This document shows, in pieces, positions 11,526 to 22,913 of a stretch of 64,000 nt of DNA (within the stretch, counting starts at the first letter, position 1; each line of letters opens with the position of its first letter). The notes beneath the pieces were generated by a model that did not search any database, had not been told where the DNA came from, and saw only the letters and a list, made by a program, of their open reading frames with translations. The position numbers were made by a program, and so were the translations under genes. Origin of the DNA: Dactylorhiza incarnata (lineage: Eukaryota > Streptophyta > Magnoliopsida > Asparagales > Orchidaceae); assembly GCA_033032865.1 (NCBI GenBank), contig JAWHQI010000065.1, forward strand, positions 2,046,001 to 2,110,000. Reading direction: 5' to 3'.

Positions 11526-12590
11526 ATGGCCCCTCCAAAAGTAAATTCTTGATTTGATGTCGACATCGACTCATTCAATCCAGCAACAAAAAATTTCAAG
11601 GGAATCTTGAACTTGTTTGAAATTGCAGGACTCACCAAATTAATTTCTACAATGGGAAAGTTATATGATGTTAAATTAGCCGAGCTGAAAGGCAAAATCC
11701 ATATTGGAGAGGATGCGTCTCTCCATGGAAGAATTTTTGGAACTGACATTCACATCACTGAGGAGATGTTGAGTCTCACCATCGATCTACCAGTGGGTGA
11801 TGACTCATCTGAACTGACACCAACAGAAACCCATCAAGCACTGTAGATTATGAATTTCAACAAAGAAAAGAAAATCAACCTAAAGAAGAACAACATTTCA
11901 GAAGAATACAGATTCTTGGCAGACATAGTAGGCAAAGTTCTACTATGTAAAATTTTTGCACATGATGCAATTCCCAAATAACAACTGCAGATAATGGGAA
12001 TATTGGTTCTGAATAAGAGAATCCACTAGGGGAGGTGCCTCCTGAAATTGATTGGTCATAAGTATGCCCACAAGGAAAATGCATACATGAGAATAATGAG
12101 TCAAGTCTTAAGCCACCATTATCCAATGGTGTGCAGATCCAAAGGAGTTTCCATCCATCCTAAAAAGAATAAACATAGGGATCTTCTCCAAATGGACCAG
12201 ACAGATTCTGAAGCCTGGTCAAGTTCCACCCTCTCCTCCTTCATCTCCAGTTCCTCAAGACCATGAAGCAGTCATAACAGATACCATAGCCAAACATCCA
12301 GCCCAAGAACAGGAGACAAACATACCAGATATAACAGTAAAACATCCAACACAGATCTCCTCTCTACAGCAACCACAATCTACCACAACCCCAGAAGACA
12401 ATCTCACAGTCCACATTTCTGCTTCTCTAGACCATCCTCAATCAATAACCCCTCCTATTAACATATCAATACCTCATATCGATACACCTTCTACCTCCCA
12501 TCCTATACCTCCATTTGACATTGATCAAGCCATCTATAAAGTAGTGGGACTTGCCACTGAGACTTCTGCTGACCTACTACAGACTTAATC
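11526..12590 (+). pseudogene. Third ORF of element B, broken
   Basis: It starts with ATG at 11526 (MAPPKVNS, then a stop) and is open in the same product frame at 11607-11846 (NLFEIAGLTKLISTMGKLYD...SLTIDLPV). The LADIVGKVLLCK segment at about 11915-11950 resembles element A's third ORF. Downstream pieces (12048-12266) are in shifted frames and are proline/serine/threonine-rich. The plant transposon-protein-like character is weak but shared by the two elements. Function is unknown. Confidence 0.5.
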
Positions 12591-12730
12591 AAGGAAATTT
12601 CACAGAAAATACTCTCAGATGGAGACATAATTGAAAGAATCACAGGAATCAATCCAGGCAATCAAGACATTGATCTCCTCCTCACAAATCACAAGATCTT
12701 TCTTAACCTTCCTTGTCAGCAAGGTTCAAA

Positions 12731-13390
12731 AGGGGGAGAATGTTTAAGAGGAGGAGATGTCTGTCCAAGAAGAGGAGATTGGTCAGGAAAAGGAAGTACT
12801 TGTTAAAGAAGGGGGGATTGCTCAAGACCAAGAAATGATTGCTCAAGAGGAGGAGATTGCTGCTGATCAGGAGACGCCAACACAAATTCAGGGGGAGTTG
12901 CCTGTATCAATCCAGGGGGATCTCCTCACAGCTGATGAGCAGATCATAAAAGATGACACAATAATTGCTCAAGAAGCTGCCCATATAGCTGAAGATGTTG
13001 CATCACTTCAGGGGGAGCTTCACAAAGAGGATGACAAAATTGCTGAAAATGAGAGAGAGAAGTATGGTGTCATGGCTGCTGAAGAGGAGGATGAGCTTCT
13101 TATATTTCCACCAAGAAATGTGCCAGCACAGGTCTTCTTCAGAAAAAGAAATGCTTCTCCAAAAGATCAAGGAAATTTAGGTGAAAAGAAAATGAACATT
13201 TACTCTTCTTTATTTGAGATACAACTATGGTATACAATCATATCTATTACAATTACAAGTTTTCATATCATTCTAGTTTATGTCTTTATGGAATGATATA
13301 ATACATTTTTATATACTCTTTATTATCTTACAACATGATTGAAATCACTTAAAATATTTGTAAAATTTGTTAAGATAAATAGGGGGAGAT
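12731..13390 (+). repeat. Multiple polypurine tracts upstream of the 3' LTR of element B
   Basis: GGGGGAG-type tracts occur near 12731, 12811, 12891, 12914, 13010 and 13382. The last one directly precedes the LTR. Multiplied polypurine tracts between pol and the 3' LTR are a described Sirevirus hallmark. The motifs are seen directly; the lineage is inference. Confidence 0.65.
12757..13296 (+). CDS. Glu/Gln-rich 179-aa ORF within the polypurine-rich 3' region (coding status doubtful)
   Basis: It begins MSVQEEEIGQEKEVLV and is rich in E, Q, D and A with short repeats (IAQEEEIA, IAQDQEMIAQ). The low-complexity acidic composition follows from the purine-rich plus strand, which carries several GGGGGAG tracts. 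It could be the C-terminal tail of the third ORF after a frameshift, or a chance ORF. No domain is recognised. Confidence 0.25.
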   Translation: MSVQEEEIGQEKEVLVKEGGIAQDQEMIAQEEEIAADQETPTQIQGELPVSIQGDLLTADEQIIKDDTIIAQEAAHIAEDVASLQGELHKEDDKIAENEREKYGVMAAEEEDELLIFPPRNVPAQVFFRKRNASPKDQGNLGEKKMNIYSSLFEIQLWYTIISITITSFHIILVYVFME

Positions 13391-15055
13391 TATCGGAAAA
13401 ACAACCTCTGGATTTATCTTAAAAGTGATTTCATCAGCTATGATTCATTAACCATGATGTATAGTGAAGGTAATATATATGGTCATTAGATGTCCTAGGA
13501 TGTCACACTCATATTAAGGTGTCAAAGACCAGTCCAAAGGAGTACAAAATTCAGTTGAGTTAATTCTGCGTCGAATAGAAGTCGATGCAGCTTCGACTTC
13601 AAGTCGAAATAACTTCGAATATAAGTAAGAATAACTCAGATTAGTAGTCGATGTATCAATTGAAGTCAACACAATGTCGAAAGGTATTTGACGCAGAAGG
13701 TAGAGTCAATCAAAGCAACATTTGAAGTCGGCGCAACTTCAAATTATATTCGACGCAGAAGTCAGAGCTCAAAGTCTAGTCTTCATCTCGATGGATACAT
13801 CGATAAGGACTCGACGCAATGTCCATATCAGAGTTCATTTCAGAGCTGAGGAAGATGTCGAAGCAGCTTCTATTAGAACTCAAAGGTGTGTCGATAAGAA
13901 GGAAAAGCTATTCGACGCAACGTCGAATATAGACACAGATTTAGAATACTTCCTGGATTCAATTCTGAAGCTTATTCAGAAGTTATAAATAGAAGTTATT
14001 TGAATTCTAACGGGTCGTCCATAATCAATAAGGGAAATAAGAACTCAGAGATACAATAAAGATATATTTGGAAGTTATTCAAAAAGATTTGGATGGGCTG
14101 CCAACAGAAATAGAAAGAGAGTAATACTATCTCTTGGACATTCCTACTAGGGAAACAAGAGAAGAGGAAAGTAATTTATCATTATTCGATAGAAGAATAA
14201 GTCTAGTATACTGTAGAGAATAATGAAGAATTATCAGACTGCAATCTTTCTACAATTCTCTGCTCCAGCTTTCTCTCAGACAAAAAAGAAAGAACAGATC
14301 TCTATAATGAATCATATACACAATGCTTCTTCTTATTCTTCTCACAGCAAGAAGCATATAGAGATACACAGATCATCATCAGGATCTGGACTTACACAAT
14401 CCTTGCATCTCTCTCTCTCAAGTAAGGATTCATTCTCTGAAGAAAAGATCCAGAAAAACACTAAGTGCCTGAATCCTCATTGACTGCTGCAGGAGGATTC
14501 ATTCAGAAGAATCATCTTCAATTTCTTCTTCTTCTTTACTCTTTCTTTCACTTCTGTAAAACTGAGTAAAGAGTCCTTAGATTCTCTCTTCAAAGGATTC
14601 AGTGGTTCAAGATCTCCTTAACAAAAGATCTAGCACCGGTTTAAGATCTCCTTATCAAAAGATCTAGATTTGGTTCAAGATCTCCCTATCAAAAGATCTA
14701 ACTTGGTTCTAAGAGTCTCCATAACAAAAGACTCAGACCCTTGTTCTAAGAATCTCTTTATCAAAAGACTCAGGCACTGAATAATGTATTCTTACCAAGG
14801 TGATAGAAGAGTGGAGTACCCATATTTTGGGAAACCACTATAGATCTTGTGTCATCTGCTCTGTGAATTTTTTGTGTTGTCCCTTTTCTTTATTTCTATT
14901 ATTCTGTGCTTATTTTATTCTGGTTGGATTTCTGAATGCATAGTAATTATAATTATTTTAATGTTTTGCAGATTTTATAGAAAAGTTTTTAAGACTCTAT
15001 TCACCCCCTCTAAAGAATACTCAGAGGACTCACTATGCACTTTCAATTTTCCTGA
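13391..15055 (+). repeat. 3' LTR of element B
   Basis: It starts at TATCGGAAAA right after GGGGGAGAT, where TG is expected, and runs to about TTTTCCTGATC (15055), a rough inverted copy of the start. U3 has TCGACG-type motif clusters (13560-13935). A TATA box TATAAATAG is at 13984-13992. Short CAAGATCTCC...AAAAGATCTA repeats occur at 14610-14780. The copia-type tail CTATTCACCCCCTCTA is at about 14998-15013. The right boundary is estimated from where homology to element C's LTR begins. Confidence 0.6.
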
Positions 15056-15175
15056 TCGTACTTCTCATTATTTTACCTATAAGACCTGCATACTATAAAT
15101 ACAAGCAAATTAGATTAAATATAAATCAGGATATGTTATTTTAAAACCAAGAGATGCAGAACTCATGTTTCAACA
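15056..15175 (-). repeat. Truncated 3' LTR of element C
   Basis: On the minus strand it starts TGTTGAAACATGAGTTCTGC. It aligns with the start of the intact LTR (TGTTAGAACAAGTGTTCTGC at 31583), and the shared CGTACTTCTC near 15056 matches about 31468. It stops where element B begins. Confidence 0.75.
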
Positions 15176-16465
15176 AACTCCCTCTTTTGATAATAACAAA
15201 TCCTATGAATGAAAAAACAATCATTTATATAAGTGATTTGTTTATGAGATTGTGCAGCAAATGAGAATCATAAAAACATGTTTTAGAATGGTGTATGCAC
15301 GTACATTAGTACACTAAAATTTTCTAAGTCTGTGCTCCCCCTAATATGTGCTCCCCCTAAGTTCAATGGTTTATAGTTTTTCCCCTATATTTCTCAATTT
15401 ATTCTCCCAGTTTTGATATTATCAAAATATGTGGTGATGCAATATTTCATGAGTTAGTGAACTATTTGTAAAAAATAATCATGATTGAGCAAAGAGTGCA
15501 TACAATAGAAGAAATATCATGAAATAATATCTATCGAGGAAAATGCACATGAGATAATCATTAAATCATAAGAGCACAACTTTATATAAAGATAATCGTG
15601 ATATATTGTATATCATAAAAGATTAGTGTTATAAATCATAAATCATACAAGATTAGCATTATAATCATTATGCTTCAAGAGAAAGTGATTTTTGTAGGAT
15701 AATCGTTATAGTTCATATTGAGTATGACAAGCATGTAAAATATAGCCATAAAGGGATTTAACAAAATAATGTTATATGATTTGAGATTCAAGCTTTATAG
15801 ATATTGTAAGGTTTGTGCTTAGTCATCTAGTACATATACTCAATTATGTATAAATGTGTTTTCGTACTTAAAGTCCAATTCTCATGAGTGCAAGGATTGT
15901 AAAAGACAATGATGTATACAATTTGATAAAGTATATAAAGATAATAATCAAGACTCGTACAAAATCTAATGAATGTACATAATATAATCAACATGCAAAG
16001 TAAAATTACTTTCACAACTTCTAAGTACAATACATTACAACTATCAAGGTGCTTCAGTCACACAATGTTCATTAAGACTTATCATGGATATGAAGTACTG
16101 CTTGGTGGATCATATAACATTACTTTTATTTTATAATGGGTGATCCATGGTACCAAATGAAGTAAAAAATATGGTGTTTTTATTGTTAAGTTTGCACAAT
16201 ACACTTTACAATTCTACCCAAGATACTTAACCTCACAATGCTCATTAAGACTTATCAAGAGAAGTAATGATTGAGGGAGTTATCTTTGTCATTCATTTAT
16301 TTTATTTTATTTTATTTGAATGACCAAAAGATCCTAATTCACTTGTTAGCAAACATGCATGTGTAAACCACAATTCTCTTATGTTAGTGCGGGAAAATCC
16401 ATGAATCACATGAGGGCAATTCGATGGAGTGTATGTAATTTAGTCGTGTTATTAACTAGTCATGA
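15176..16465 (-). other. Non-coding 3' region of element C with polypurine tracts
   Basis: The minus-strand polypurine tract AAAAGAGGGAGTT abuts the 3' LTR (15176-15190). Two further GGGGGAGCA-type tracts lie at about 15338-15358. The rest is AT-rich with short repeats (for example GATAATCGT/CATAAATCAT words at 15590-15700) and no credible ORF. Confidence 0.55.
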
Positions 16466-17948
16466 TGTAACACCCTGCCAGTACGAATAGTATAACAGTA
16501 GGTCCGGCCGGGACCCCACGCCATACAAACCACACTAGCTAGGAGTTAAGAGGTGATAAACAGAAAGAACTACAACAGAGTAAACTAAACACTAGCGGAA
16601 GTATAATTATTTAACATTTCATTTAGAACTGTCCACTATCATAGGAATGAAACCATAAAATAGAGTTACGGCCTTAAGGCCTTACATTCACGAATGTACA
16701 AAACTCATAACATACTTCGGCACGCAGGCCGGCAATACATGAGAAAGCAGAAAAGGGAGGCTGGCCTTCAAGGGCCAACTGAGCAAAAGGGCCACCGCCC
16801 GCTATTTCCCTCGGCCCGTAAGGGTTTCGCACGACGCGGGTATGGCTTCACCTCGGCCCGTAAGGGTTTAGCACTTTCAAGTGCTACACAAATTATATGC
16901 TACGCACATAACCCCTTCGCAAGGATCTAGGCTTCACAAATACTCAACAAGGGAGGTACAATACGCTCCGCATCAATTTCGTGGTGAAGGTTTGCCTTCA
17001 TCCAATCTCAAAGCATGGGGCTTTCGTTAGGATCTTCACAAGACGCCTACACTTAAATCCCGCAATACTATCGCATATATCACGGAGTCATTCTCCGGCA
17101 CGCATTCTAGGCTTAACCTAAATGCAACGTCGCAAATCAAGCATCACCGACTCGGGCTCACGACCACGAATAGGCTTCACACACAATGCCTAAATCCGCA
17201 CGACTACCGGATTTTCTACATGCAATATGCCGGGGACGGACACAATCTACCCGGAGTTCCGAAGAACTTGAGGAAATCCTACACTTCACCCATTTGGTGA
17301 AAGGGATTCCTCATGCAAGCATAGAGAAATGAAAGAGAGGACAATTGACAAGTCTAAATATCGGGAGGAAGAATCGTTACCCTAGAAGCGTTCTTCTTAG
17401 CCATGGATCTGAGATTTTACACGGAGGGATAGGACCGCACCGGGCTGCACTCTCCAGATCTGGAAATGGCTCGCGAAACGGAGCTCCAGAGCTCCGTCAA
17501 TGGCGGGATCTCCTCTTCTTCTTCCTTGCCTCCTTCTTCTTTCTCTAGCCTAGGAGAGAGAAGAGCCTTGATATTATGAGGATAGAACCCCTCTCAAAAG
17601 CCCTAATACCCTCCAGCCATTCATCACAGCCGTTGGATCAAATTCCAAGAATTTTGAACGGCCGGATCATCTTCTCCGTTCATTTTCGCGGAGCAGAATA
17701 AACAGTGCGCACGTTCACAGGCGCACGGTCACTAGTCATGCGCGAAGAACCTCTGGTCGTGCGCGTAGCTTTGCAGCCGACCATATTTCCTCTCAATTAA
17801 CGCACGATCATGCGCATGATCACTGGTCGTGCGCGAAGAAGAGGCCACTGGTCGTGCGCGAGGAGCAGGTAGGAAAAATTCAGCCTACTTCGAGCGCCGC
17901 ACTACCATTCCGCCTACTTCGACAAACTACGATTTTTGGGGTGTTACA
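16466..17948 (-). repeat. 3' LTR of gypsy element G (with 507-bp deletion)
   Basis: This copy is 1483 bp, against 1970 bp for the other LTR. Relative to that copy, 23259-23765 is missing and is replaced by 17 bp (16811-16827) identical to 16853-16869. GTCGTGCGCG-type motifs recur near the inner end (17740-17870). Confidence 0.93.
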
Positions 17949-20900
17949 ACTCCACCCCCCTTAAAAGAATTTCGTCCCGAAATTTCGAAAACCGTAGTAA
18001 GTAAAAACAGCTAAAATTACCTGAGGGGAATAGATCGGGGTACTCCGCGAGCATCGCTTGCTCTCTTTCCCAAGAGAGTTCCTCTCTTCCGCAATTATTC
18101 CAACGGACTTTCACCATCTGTATGGACTTGTTCCGCAACTGCTTCACTTTAGTGTCTTCAATACAAATGGGCTTGACTTTCGTCGTTAGCCCACCATCTA
18201 CCGACACTTCGTTGACAGCAACAACCACATTAGGCTCTTTAACAGCCTTCCTCAACACAGAGATGTGGAATACATCATGCAGTCCGCTCAACTCCAAAGA
18301 TAGAGCAAGCCGGTAAGCAGCTTCACTGATGCGCTCCAAGATCTCGAACGGTCCTAAGTACCTCGGACTTAGCTTTCTCAAGCGTCGGATCCTTGATACT
18401 CCTTTGAACAGTTTGATCTTGAGATAGACCCAGTCGCCAACGGAAAACTCGACGTTTCGGTGATTTGCGTTGTAATATTTTGCCTGCCGATCCTGGGCAA
18501 TGAGCAAGCGCTCCCGAATAGCCCGGATCGATGTATTCGCCTCATCCACGTCTTTGTGTTTTAACAACTTAGTGTCGCCCGTTTCAGCCCAAGACAACGG
18601 TGTGCGACATTTCCTACCATAAAGAGCCTCGAAAGGGGTCATCTTTATACTCGCTTGGTAGTTGTTGTTGTAAGCAAATTCGATCATAAAGAGATGGTCC
18701 TCCCATCTCTTTCCGAAATCCAGGGCGCACATCCTCAACATGTCTTCCATCGTCCTATTGGTCCTTTCGGTCTGTCCATCCGTTTGCGGGTGGAAGGCCG
18801 TGCTAAACTTCAGCTTGGTACCCAATAGTTGATGAATCAGCTTCCAATCATTCGATGTGAACCGCCCATCACGATCACTGACGATGCTACGGGGAATCCC
18901 GTGCAACCGTACGATGTTATCCACGTACAACTTTGCCAGTTTTTCTACAGAATCATCCTTTCGGTTCGGAATGAAGTGTGATACCTTTGTCAGTCTGTCC
19001 ACGATCACCCAGATGGCGTCGTTTCCATGTTTTGATCTCGGCAATCCGTGCACGAAATCCATCGAAATATCATCAAACTTCCATTCCGGAATCGGCAAGG
19101 ACTTCAAAAATCCACTGGGACGTTGACATTCCGCCTTCACCAACGCGCAAGTATTACACTTGGCCACGTAGAGGGCAATGCCCTTCTTCATACCCGGCCA
19201 CCAGAAAAGTTTCTTCATGTCCATGTACATTTTCGTGCTCCCCGGGTGGATCGAGTACTTGGTATGATGAGCCTCGTACATCAACTCCACCCGTAGAGTA
19301 CCAATGTTTGGGACGCACAATCTGCCCTCTTTCCACATAAGGCCATCTTCGAAGGAGAAATCAGCGTTTAACCCATCCACGGTTTCTGCTTTATAGCGTT
19401 TCATGCTCTCATCCAGCTCCAATGCTTGTCGAACTCGGTCGGCAAGGTCGTATTGAACCTCCGTCCAGTTCAAGCATGCTGAAGTAGACGCTCTTCTATC
19501 AACGCAAATGATCTCCATTTCTTCCAGTTCGCGGATTAGACGCTCATCGTGCATCAAAATCCAATTTGCTTGAGCGGGAGCCCGACGACTCAACGCGTCC
19601 GCAACTACATTTCCCTTTCCAGGAGTATATTTGATGTCGAAGGTGTAGTCCCCCAGGAACTCCATCCACCTCCTCTGACGCATATTCAACTCCCTTTGAT
19701 CCAGCAGGTACTTGAGGCTCTTGTGGTCGGTAAAGATGTCGATCTTCACGCCATACAAATAATGCCTCCAAAGTTTGAGAGCAAATACCACTGCCGCTAG
19801 CTCCAAATCATGGACCGGGTAATTCCTCTCATGAACCTTCAATTGTCGGGAGCCGTAGGCAATTACCTTTCTGAACTGCACTAGGACACAACCCAAGCCA
19901 CTCCCCAAGGCGTCGCTATAAATTTCGTAGCCTTCCGTACCACATGGCGAGCATAGAATGGGCACCGTGGTCAGACGGCTCTTCAGCTCTTCAAAAGCTC
20001 GTGCGCACTCGGGCGACCAAATGAACTTATGATCTTTCCTAGTCAGTTTAGTGAGAGGGAGTGCAATCCTCGAGAAGTTCTCCACAAAGCGCCTATAATA
20101 ACCGGCAAGTCCTAAGAAACTTCGGACTTCCGCTACGTTTTTCAACAAAGGCCACGCTCGGATCGCTTCTATCTTCGACGGATCAACTGCAATTCCTTCT
20201 CCACTAACAACATGACAAAGGAATGCTACAGACGGTAGCCAAAACTCGCACTTGGAGAACTTGGCATATAGTTGACTCCTCCTCAAGGTGCTCAGAATTG
20301 CGTGCAGATGCCCAACATGCTCCTCTTTCGACTGAGAGTATACCAAAATATCGTCGATGAAGACGATCACAAATTGATCCAAATACTCTCGAAACGTCCT
20401 GTTCATTAAGTCCATGAATACCGACGGTGCATTAGACAGACCGAACGGCATCACCGTGAACTCATAGTGCCCAAAGCGGGTACTGAACGCTGTCTTTGGA
20501 ATATCATATTCCCTTATCCGCAGTTGGTAATAACCGGACCTTAGGTCCAGTTTGGAGTATACCGTCGACCCAACCAGTTGGTCGAATAAATCATCGATTC
20601 TTGGAATCGGATATCGGTTCTTCTCGGTCAACTTGTTTAGCTCTCGATAATCGATACATAGACGCAAGCTCCCGTCCTTCTTTTTCACAAAGAGGACCGG
20701 CACACTCCAAGGCGATGAACTTGGACGTACGTAGCCTTGCTCTAGCAGCTCTTGCAATTGGACCTTCAGCTCTGCCAATTCCTTTGGCGCTATCCGGTAC
20801 GGTGAGCGGGCCACAGGTTTGGCACCTGGCACCAACTCGATACAGAAATCAATCTCTCGCTGAGGCGGAGCCCCAGGGAGTTCGTTAGGAAACACATCGG

Positions 20901-21395
20901 CATACTCCGCTACAACTGGGACATCACACAACCTGGGTTTTGGTTCCGAAGCCTCCAACAAAGTGAAGAACAACTCGGCGCCTTTTCTCACCGCCTTAAC
21001 CACTTGGAGAGCAGACATCAGCGTCTTGCTCGCTCCTCGCATACCGGCGAACGTGGTTTCGTCTTCGGTGTTCTTTCCTAGAGTGATCTCCTTTGAATTG
21101 CAATCTATGCATGCTCGCTGCTCCGAGAGCCAGTCCATGCCGAAGATCACATCAAATTCCGCTAACGGTAATAACGACGCTTCCAAGTTGAAATCCTGAC
21201 TTCCGATCCGCACCTTCACACGACTTTTCCTATCCGCACTCATGCGAGATCCATTGGGTAGAACTACTTCCAATCTATCCTCTACCAAGGTAGACGGCAC
21301 TCCGATTCGCACCACGAAGTCCTCGGACAGAAAAGAGTGCGATGCACCCGTATCAAATAGAGCTCTCGCCGGATAGTTGAAAATTAGGACGAAAC
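17944..21395 (-). CDS. Gypsy pol polyprotein (protease, RT, RNase H, integrase, chromodomain-like tail)
   Basis: The frame is open and uninterrupted for 1149 codons from the putative splice acceptor (21395) to a TAA formed at the LTR boundary (17944-17946). The first internal ATG is at 21315. In order it encodes: protease with [14 protein letters not shown] just upstream of that ATG and [12 protein letters not shown] with [20 protein letters not shown] and FIDDILVYS; RNase H with [16 protein letters not shown]; an integrase zinc region with HH...C..C; a catalytic core with [11 protein letters not shown] and [10 protein letters not shown], then [27 protein letters not shown]; and a C-terminal [19 protein letters not shown] that looks like a Tekay-type chromodomain. 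It would make cDNA and insert it, and it appears intact. Confidence 0.92.
17949..17964 (-). other. Polypurine tract of element G
   Basis: The minus strand reads AGGGGGGTGGAGT immediately before the TGTAACACC of the 3' LTR. It is also the last coding stretch of pol. Confidence 0.85.
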
Positions 21396-21478
21396 CTAAT
21401 TGTACACAAATAAAGCATATAGTCGTACAACAGTATGAATTATCTATATAGCTATAAAAGTTAGCTTCTAATTCGTAC
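21396..21478 (-). other. Putative 83-nt spliceosomal intron between gag and pol
   Basis: On the minus strand the donor is CACAG|GTACG and the acceptor TACAATTAG|GTTTC. The stretch is T/A-rich, contains CTAAC as a possible branch site, has stops, and 83 is not a multiple of 3. Removing it joins ...QTDVITG to [16 protein letters not shown] in frame. That is the layout of the continuous gag-pro of related elements (DVITG...[10 protein letters not shown]). Splicing itself is inference. Confidence 0.6.
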
Positions 21479-22690
21479 CTGTGATGACATCAGTCTGTCG
21501 TATAGCTTCTTGCTGGCGAAGCGAATAGACTCTTGGCTGAGTCGGAATAATGTGCTGGGAAGCCGAAGACTCCGCGGCTTTACCCTTTTCTGCAGCACGA
21601 GCATAGTCCAACGCTCGGTTCTCTGCCTTCGGGGGACCACTTCGACACACCGCGGCCTTGTGTCCCACCTTCCCGCAGGTGAAACACGTGATAGGACCCC
21701 GCACAGTCGTTGCTCCCGAAACATTTGAGCGAGATTGCTCCGCCGGTTTGAACGTCCTTTTGTTCTTTCTGAACTCTGACTTGGACTGAGAGGCCGGCGC
21801 ATGAAACTAAGGTTTCTTTGCCACGGTTTTTGCTTGTACCCTCTTCATGTCCAACTCTAGGGATCTGGCAGTTTGGACCATCACATGGAAACCTAACGTC
21901 ATTGGGCCTGCAAGGAGCAGCCTCAACTCGTCCCGAAGACCTTCATAGAACTTGTTCGTCTTTGTCTCTTCATTTCCATCATAGGCCCCGCATAACGACC
22001 CAGTTTAGTGAACTCGTGCAAGTACTCATCCACCGAGCTGTCGCCTTGAGTTAACTTCAGAAACTGGTTCTGCAACGCAATGCGTTGGGCAGAAGGAATA
22101 TACCTTTGAAGAAATGACTTTGAGAACTCCGCTATCGTGATCTCGGTAATCTCCTTGCCTCCAAACTTGTGCACTTCTTGTTCGGCCCACCAACGCTCTG
22201 CCTCTCCGTTAAGGAGGAAGGTGGCTAAAGTGACCATCATAGCTTCTTCTGTTGCTGTCGCCTTTAGAGTTTTTCTAACCGTTGACAGCCAGTCCTCCGC
22301 CTCCATTGGGGATCCGGTCCCCGAGAAAGTTGGAGGGTGGAAGCTTAGAAAGTGTTGCAGTTGTTGATCACGCGCTCGCGCAACGGCTACACGCTCTACA
22401 GGATGCTCCACCCTTTGCACCACCGCAGGTTCCACTGCAGCCACTGGCACAGGGGTCTCAACCCTCGGTTCCACCGCAGGTTCCACTGCAGGTTCGATCA
22501 CCGGGTCCGCATCTGTATTAGGCGTAGCAGGTTGTGCAAGCCTTTGCGGTTGAGCATTGATCATCGCGAAGACAGCTTCTGCGATTAACCTGATCATCTC
22601 AGCAGGAGGAGTGGTCGCTGGCACTTCAGTCGACCCACTACTTTCAGCAGCGTTACGGGGTTGAGACGGCCCCGCACCACTCCTAGTCAC
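21479..22690 (-). pseudogene. Gypsy gag of element G with one frameshift and one nonsense codon
   Basis: It starts MTRSGAGPSQPRNAAESSG at 22690. The retrotransposon gag core (ERWWAEQEVHKFGG...SFLQRYIPSAQR...DEYLHEFTKLGRYAGPMM) is followed by a 1-nt shift at about 21974-21982. The correct continuation ETKTNKFYEGLRDELRLLL is in the next frame. A TAG at 21817-21819 interrupts before the CFTCGKVGHKAAVC zinc knuckle (about 21690-21650), which then reads open to the putative splice donor. A PV/E-rich repeat (EPAVEPAVEPRVETPVPV) lies near residue 60. Both lesions are single changes, so the element could have been active recently. Confidence 0.85.
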
Positions 22691-22900
22691 CTATAATCGT
22701 GTAAGACACAATTTAGTGACTGAAAACATAGCAAACAACAATCGTGGAACGCTCAGGTTCCGCAAACAAGTATGTTTTTCCATTCCTAAGTGGACATTCT
22801 TATTAGTTTTTGTCGTTTTAGGTGAATGCACATCCCGTGCACACCACCCCTTAAAAGGAATTCGTCCCAAATTCGCTAAACTACGGATCGACGCCTTAAA

Positions 22901-22910
22901 TCTGATACCA
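22901..22910 (-). other. Primer-binding site of element G (tRNA-iMet)
   Basis: The minus strand reads TGGTATCAGA three bases inside the 5' LTR end, the canonical tRNA-iMet complement. Confidence 0.85.
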
Positions 22911-22913
22911 AAT

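Larger units (their letters stand above)
10277..15055 (+). mobile_element. Sirevirus-like Ty1/copia element B, split by element A and lacking pol here
   Basis: From left to right: the C-terminal half of gag (10277-10855), no recognisable pol, a third-ORF region (11526-12590), clustered polypurine tracts (12731-13390), and a 3' LTR (13391 to about 15055). Its 5' half must lie left of element A, outside the window. Absence of pol between gag and the third ORF means either a deletion or a non-autonomous derivative. The right end abuts a truncated LTR of element C, so B appears to have inserted into the 3' LTR of C. Confidence 0.7.

Noticed and set aside
16466..17548. Small ORFs repeated in the two LTRs of element G (for example at 16694 and 23142)
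   Set aside because: Identical short ORFs in LTR copies reflect the repeat; no domain and no coding evidence.
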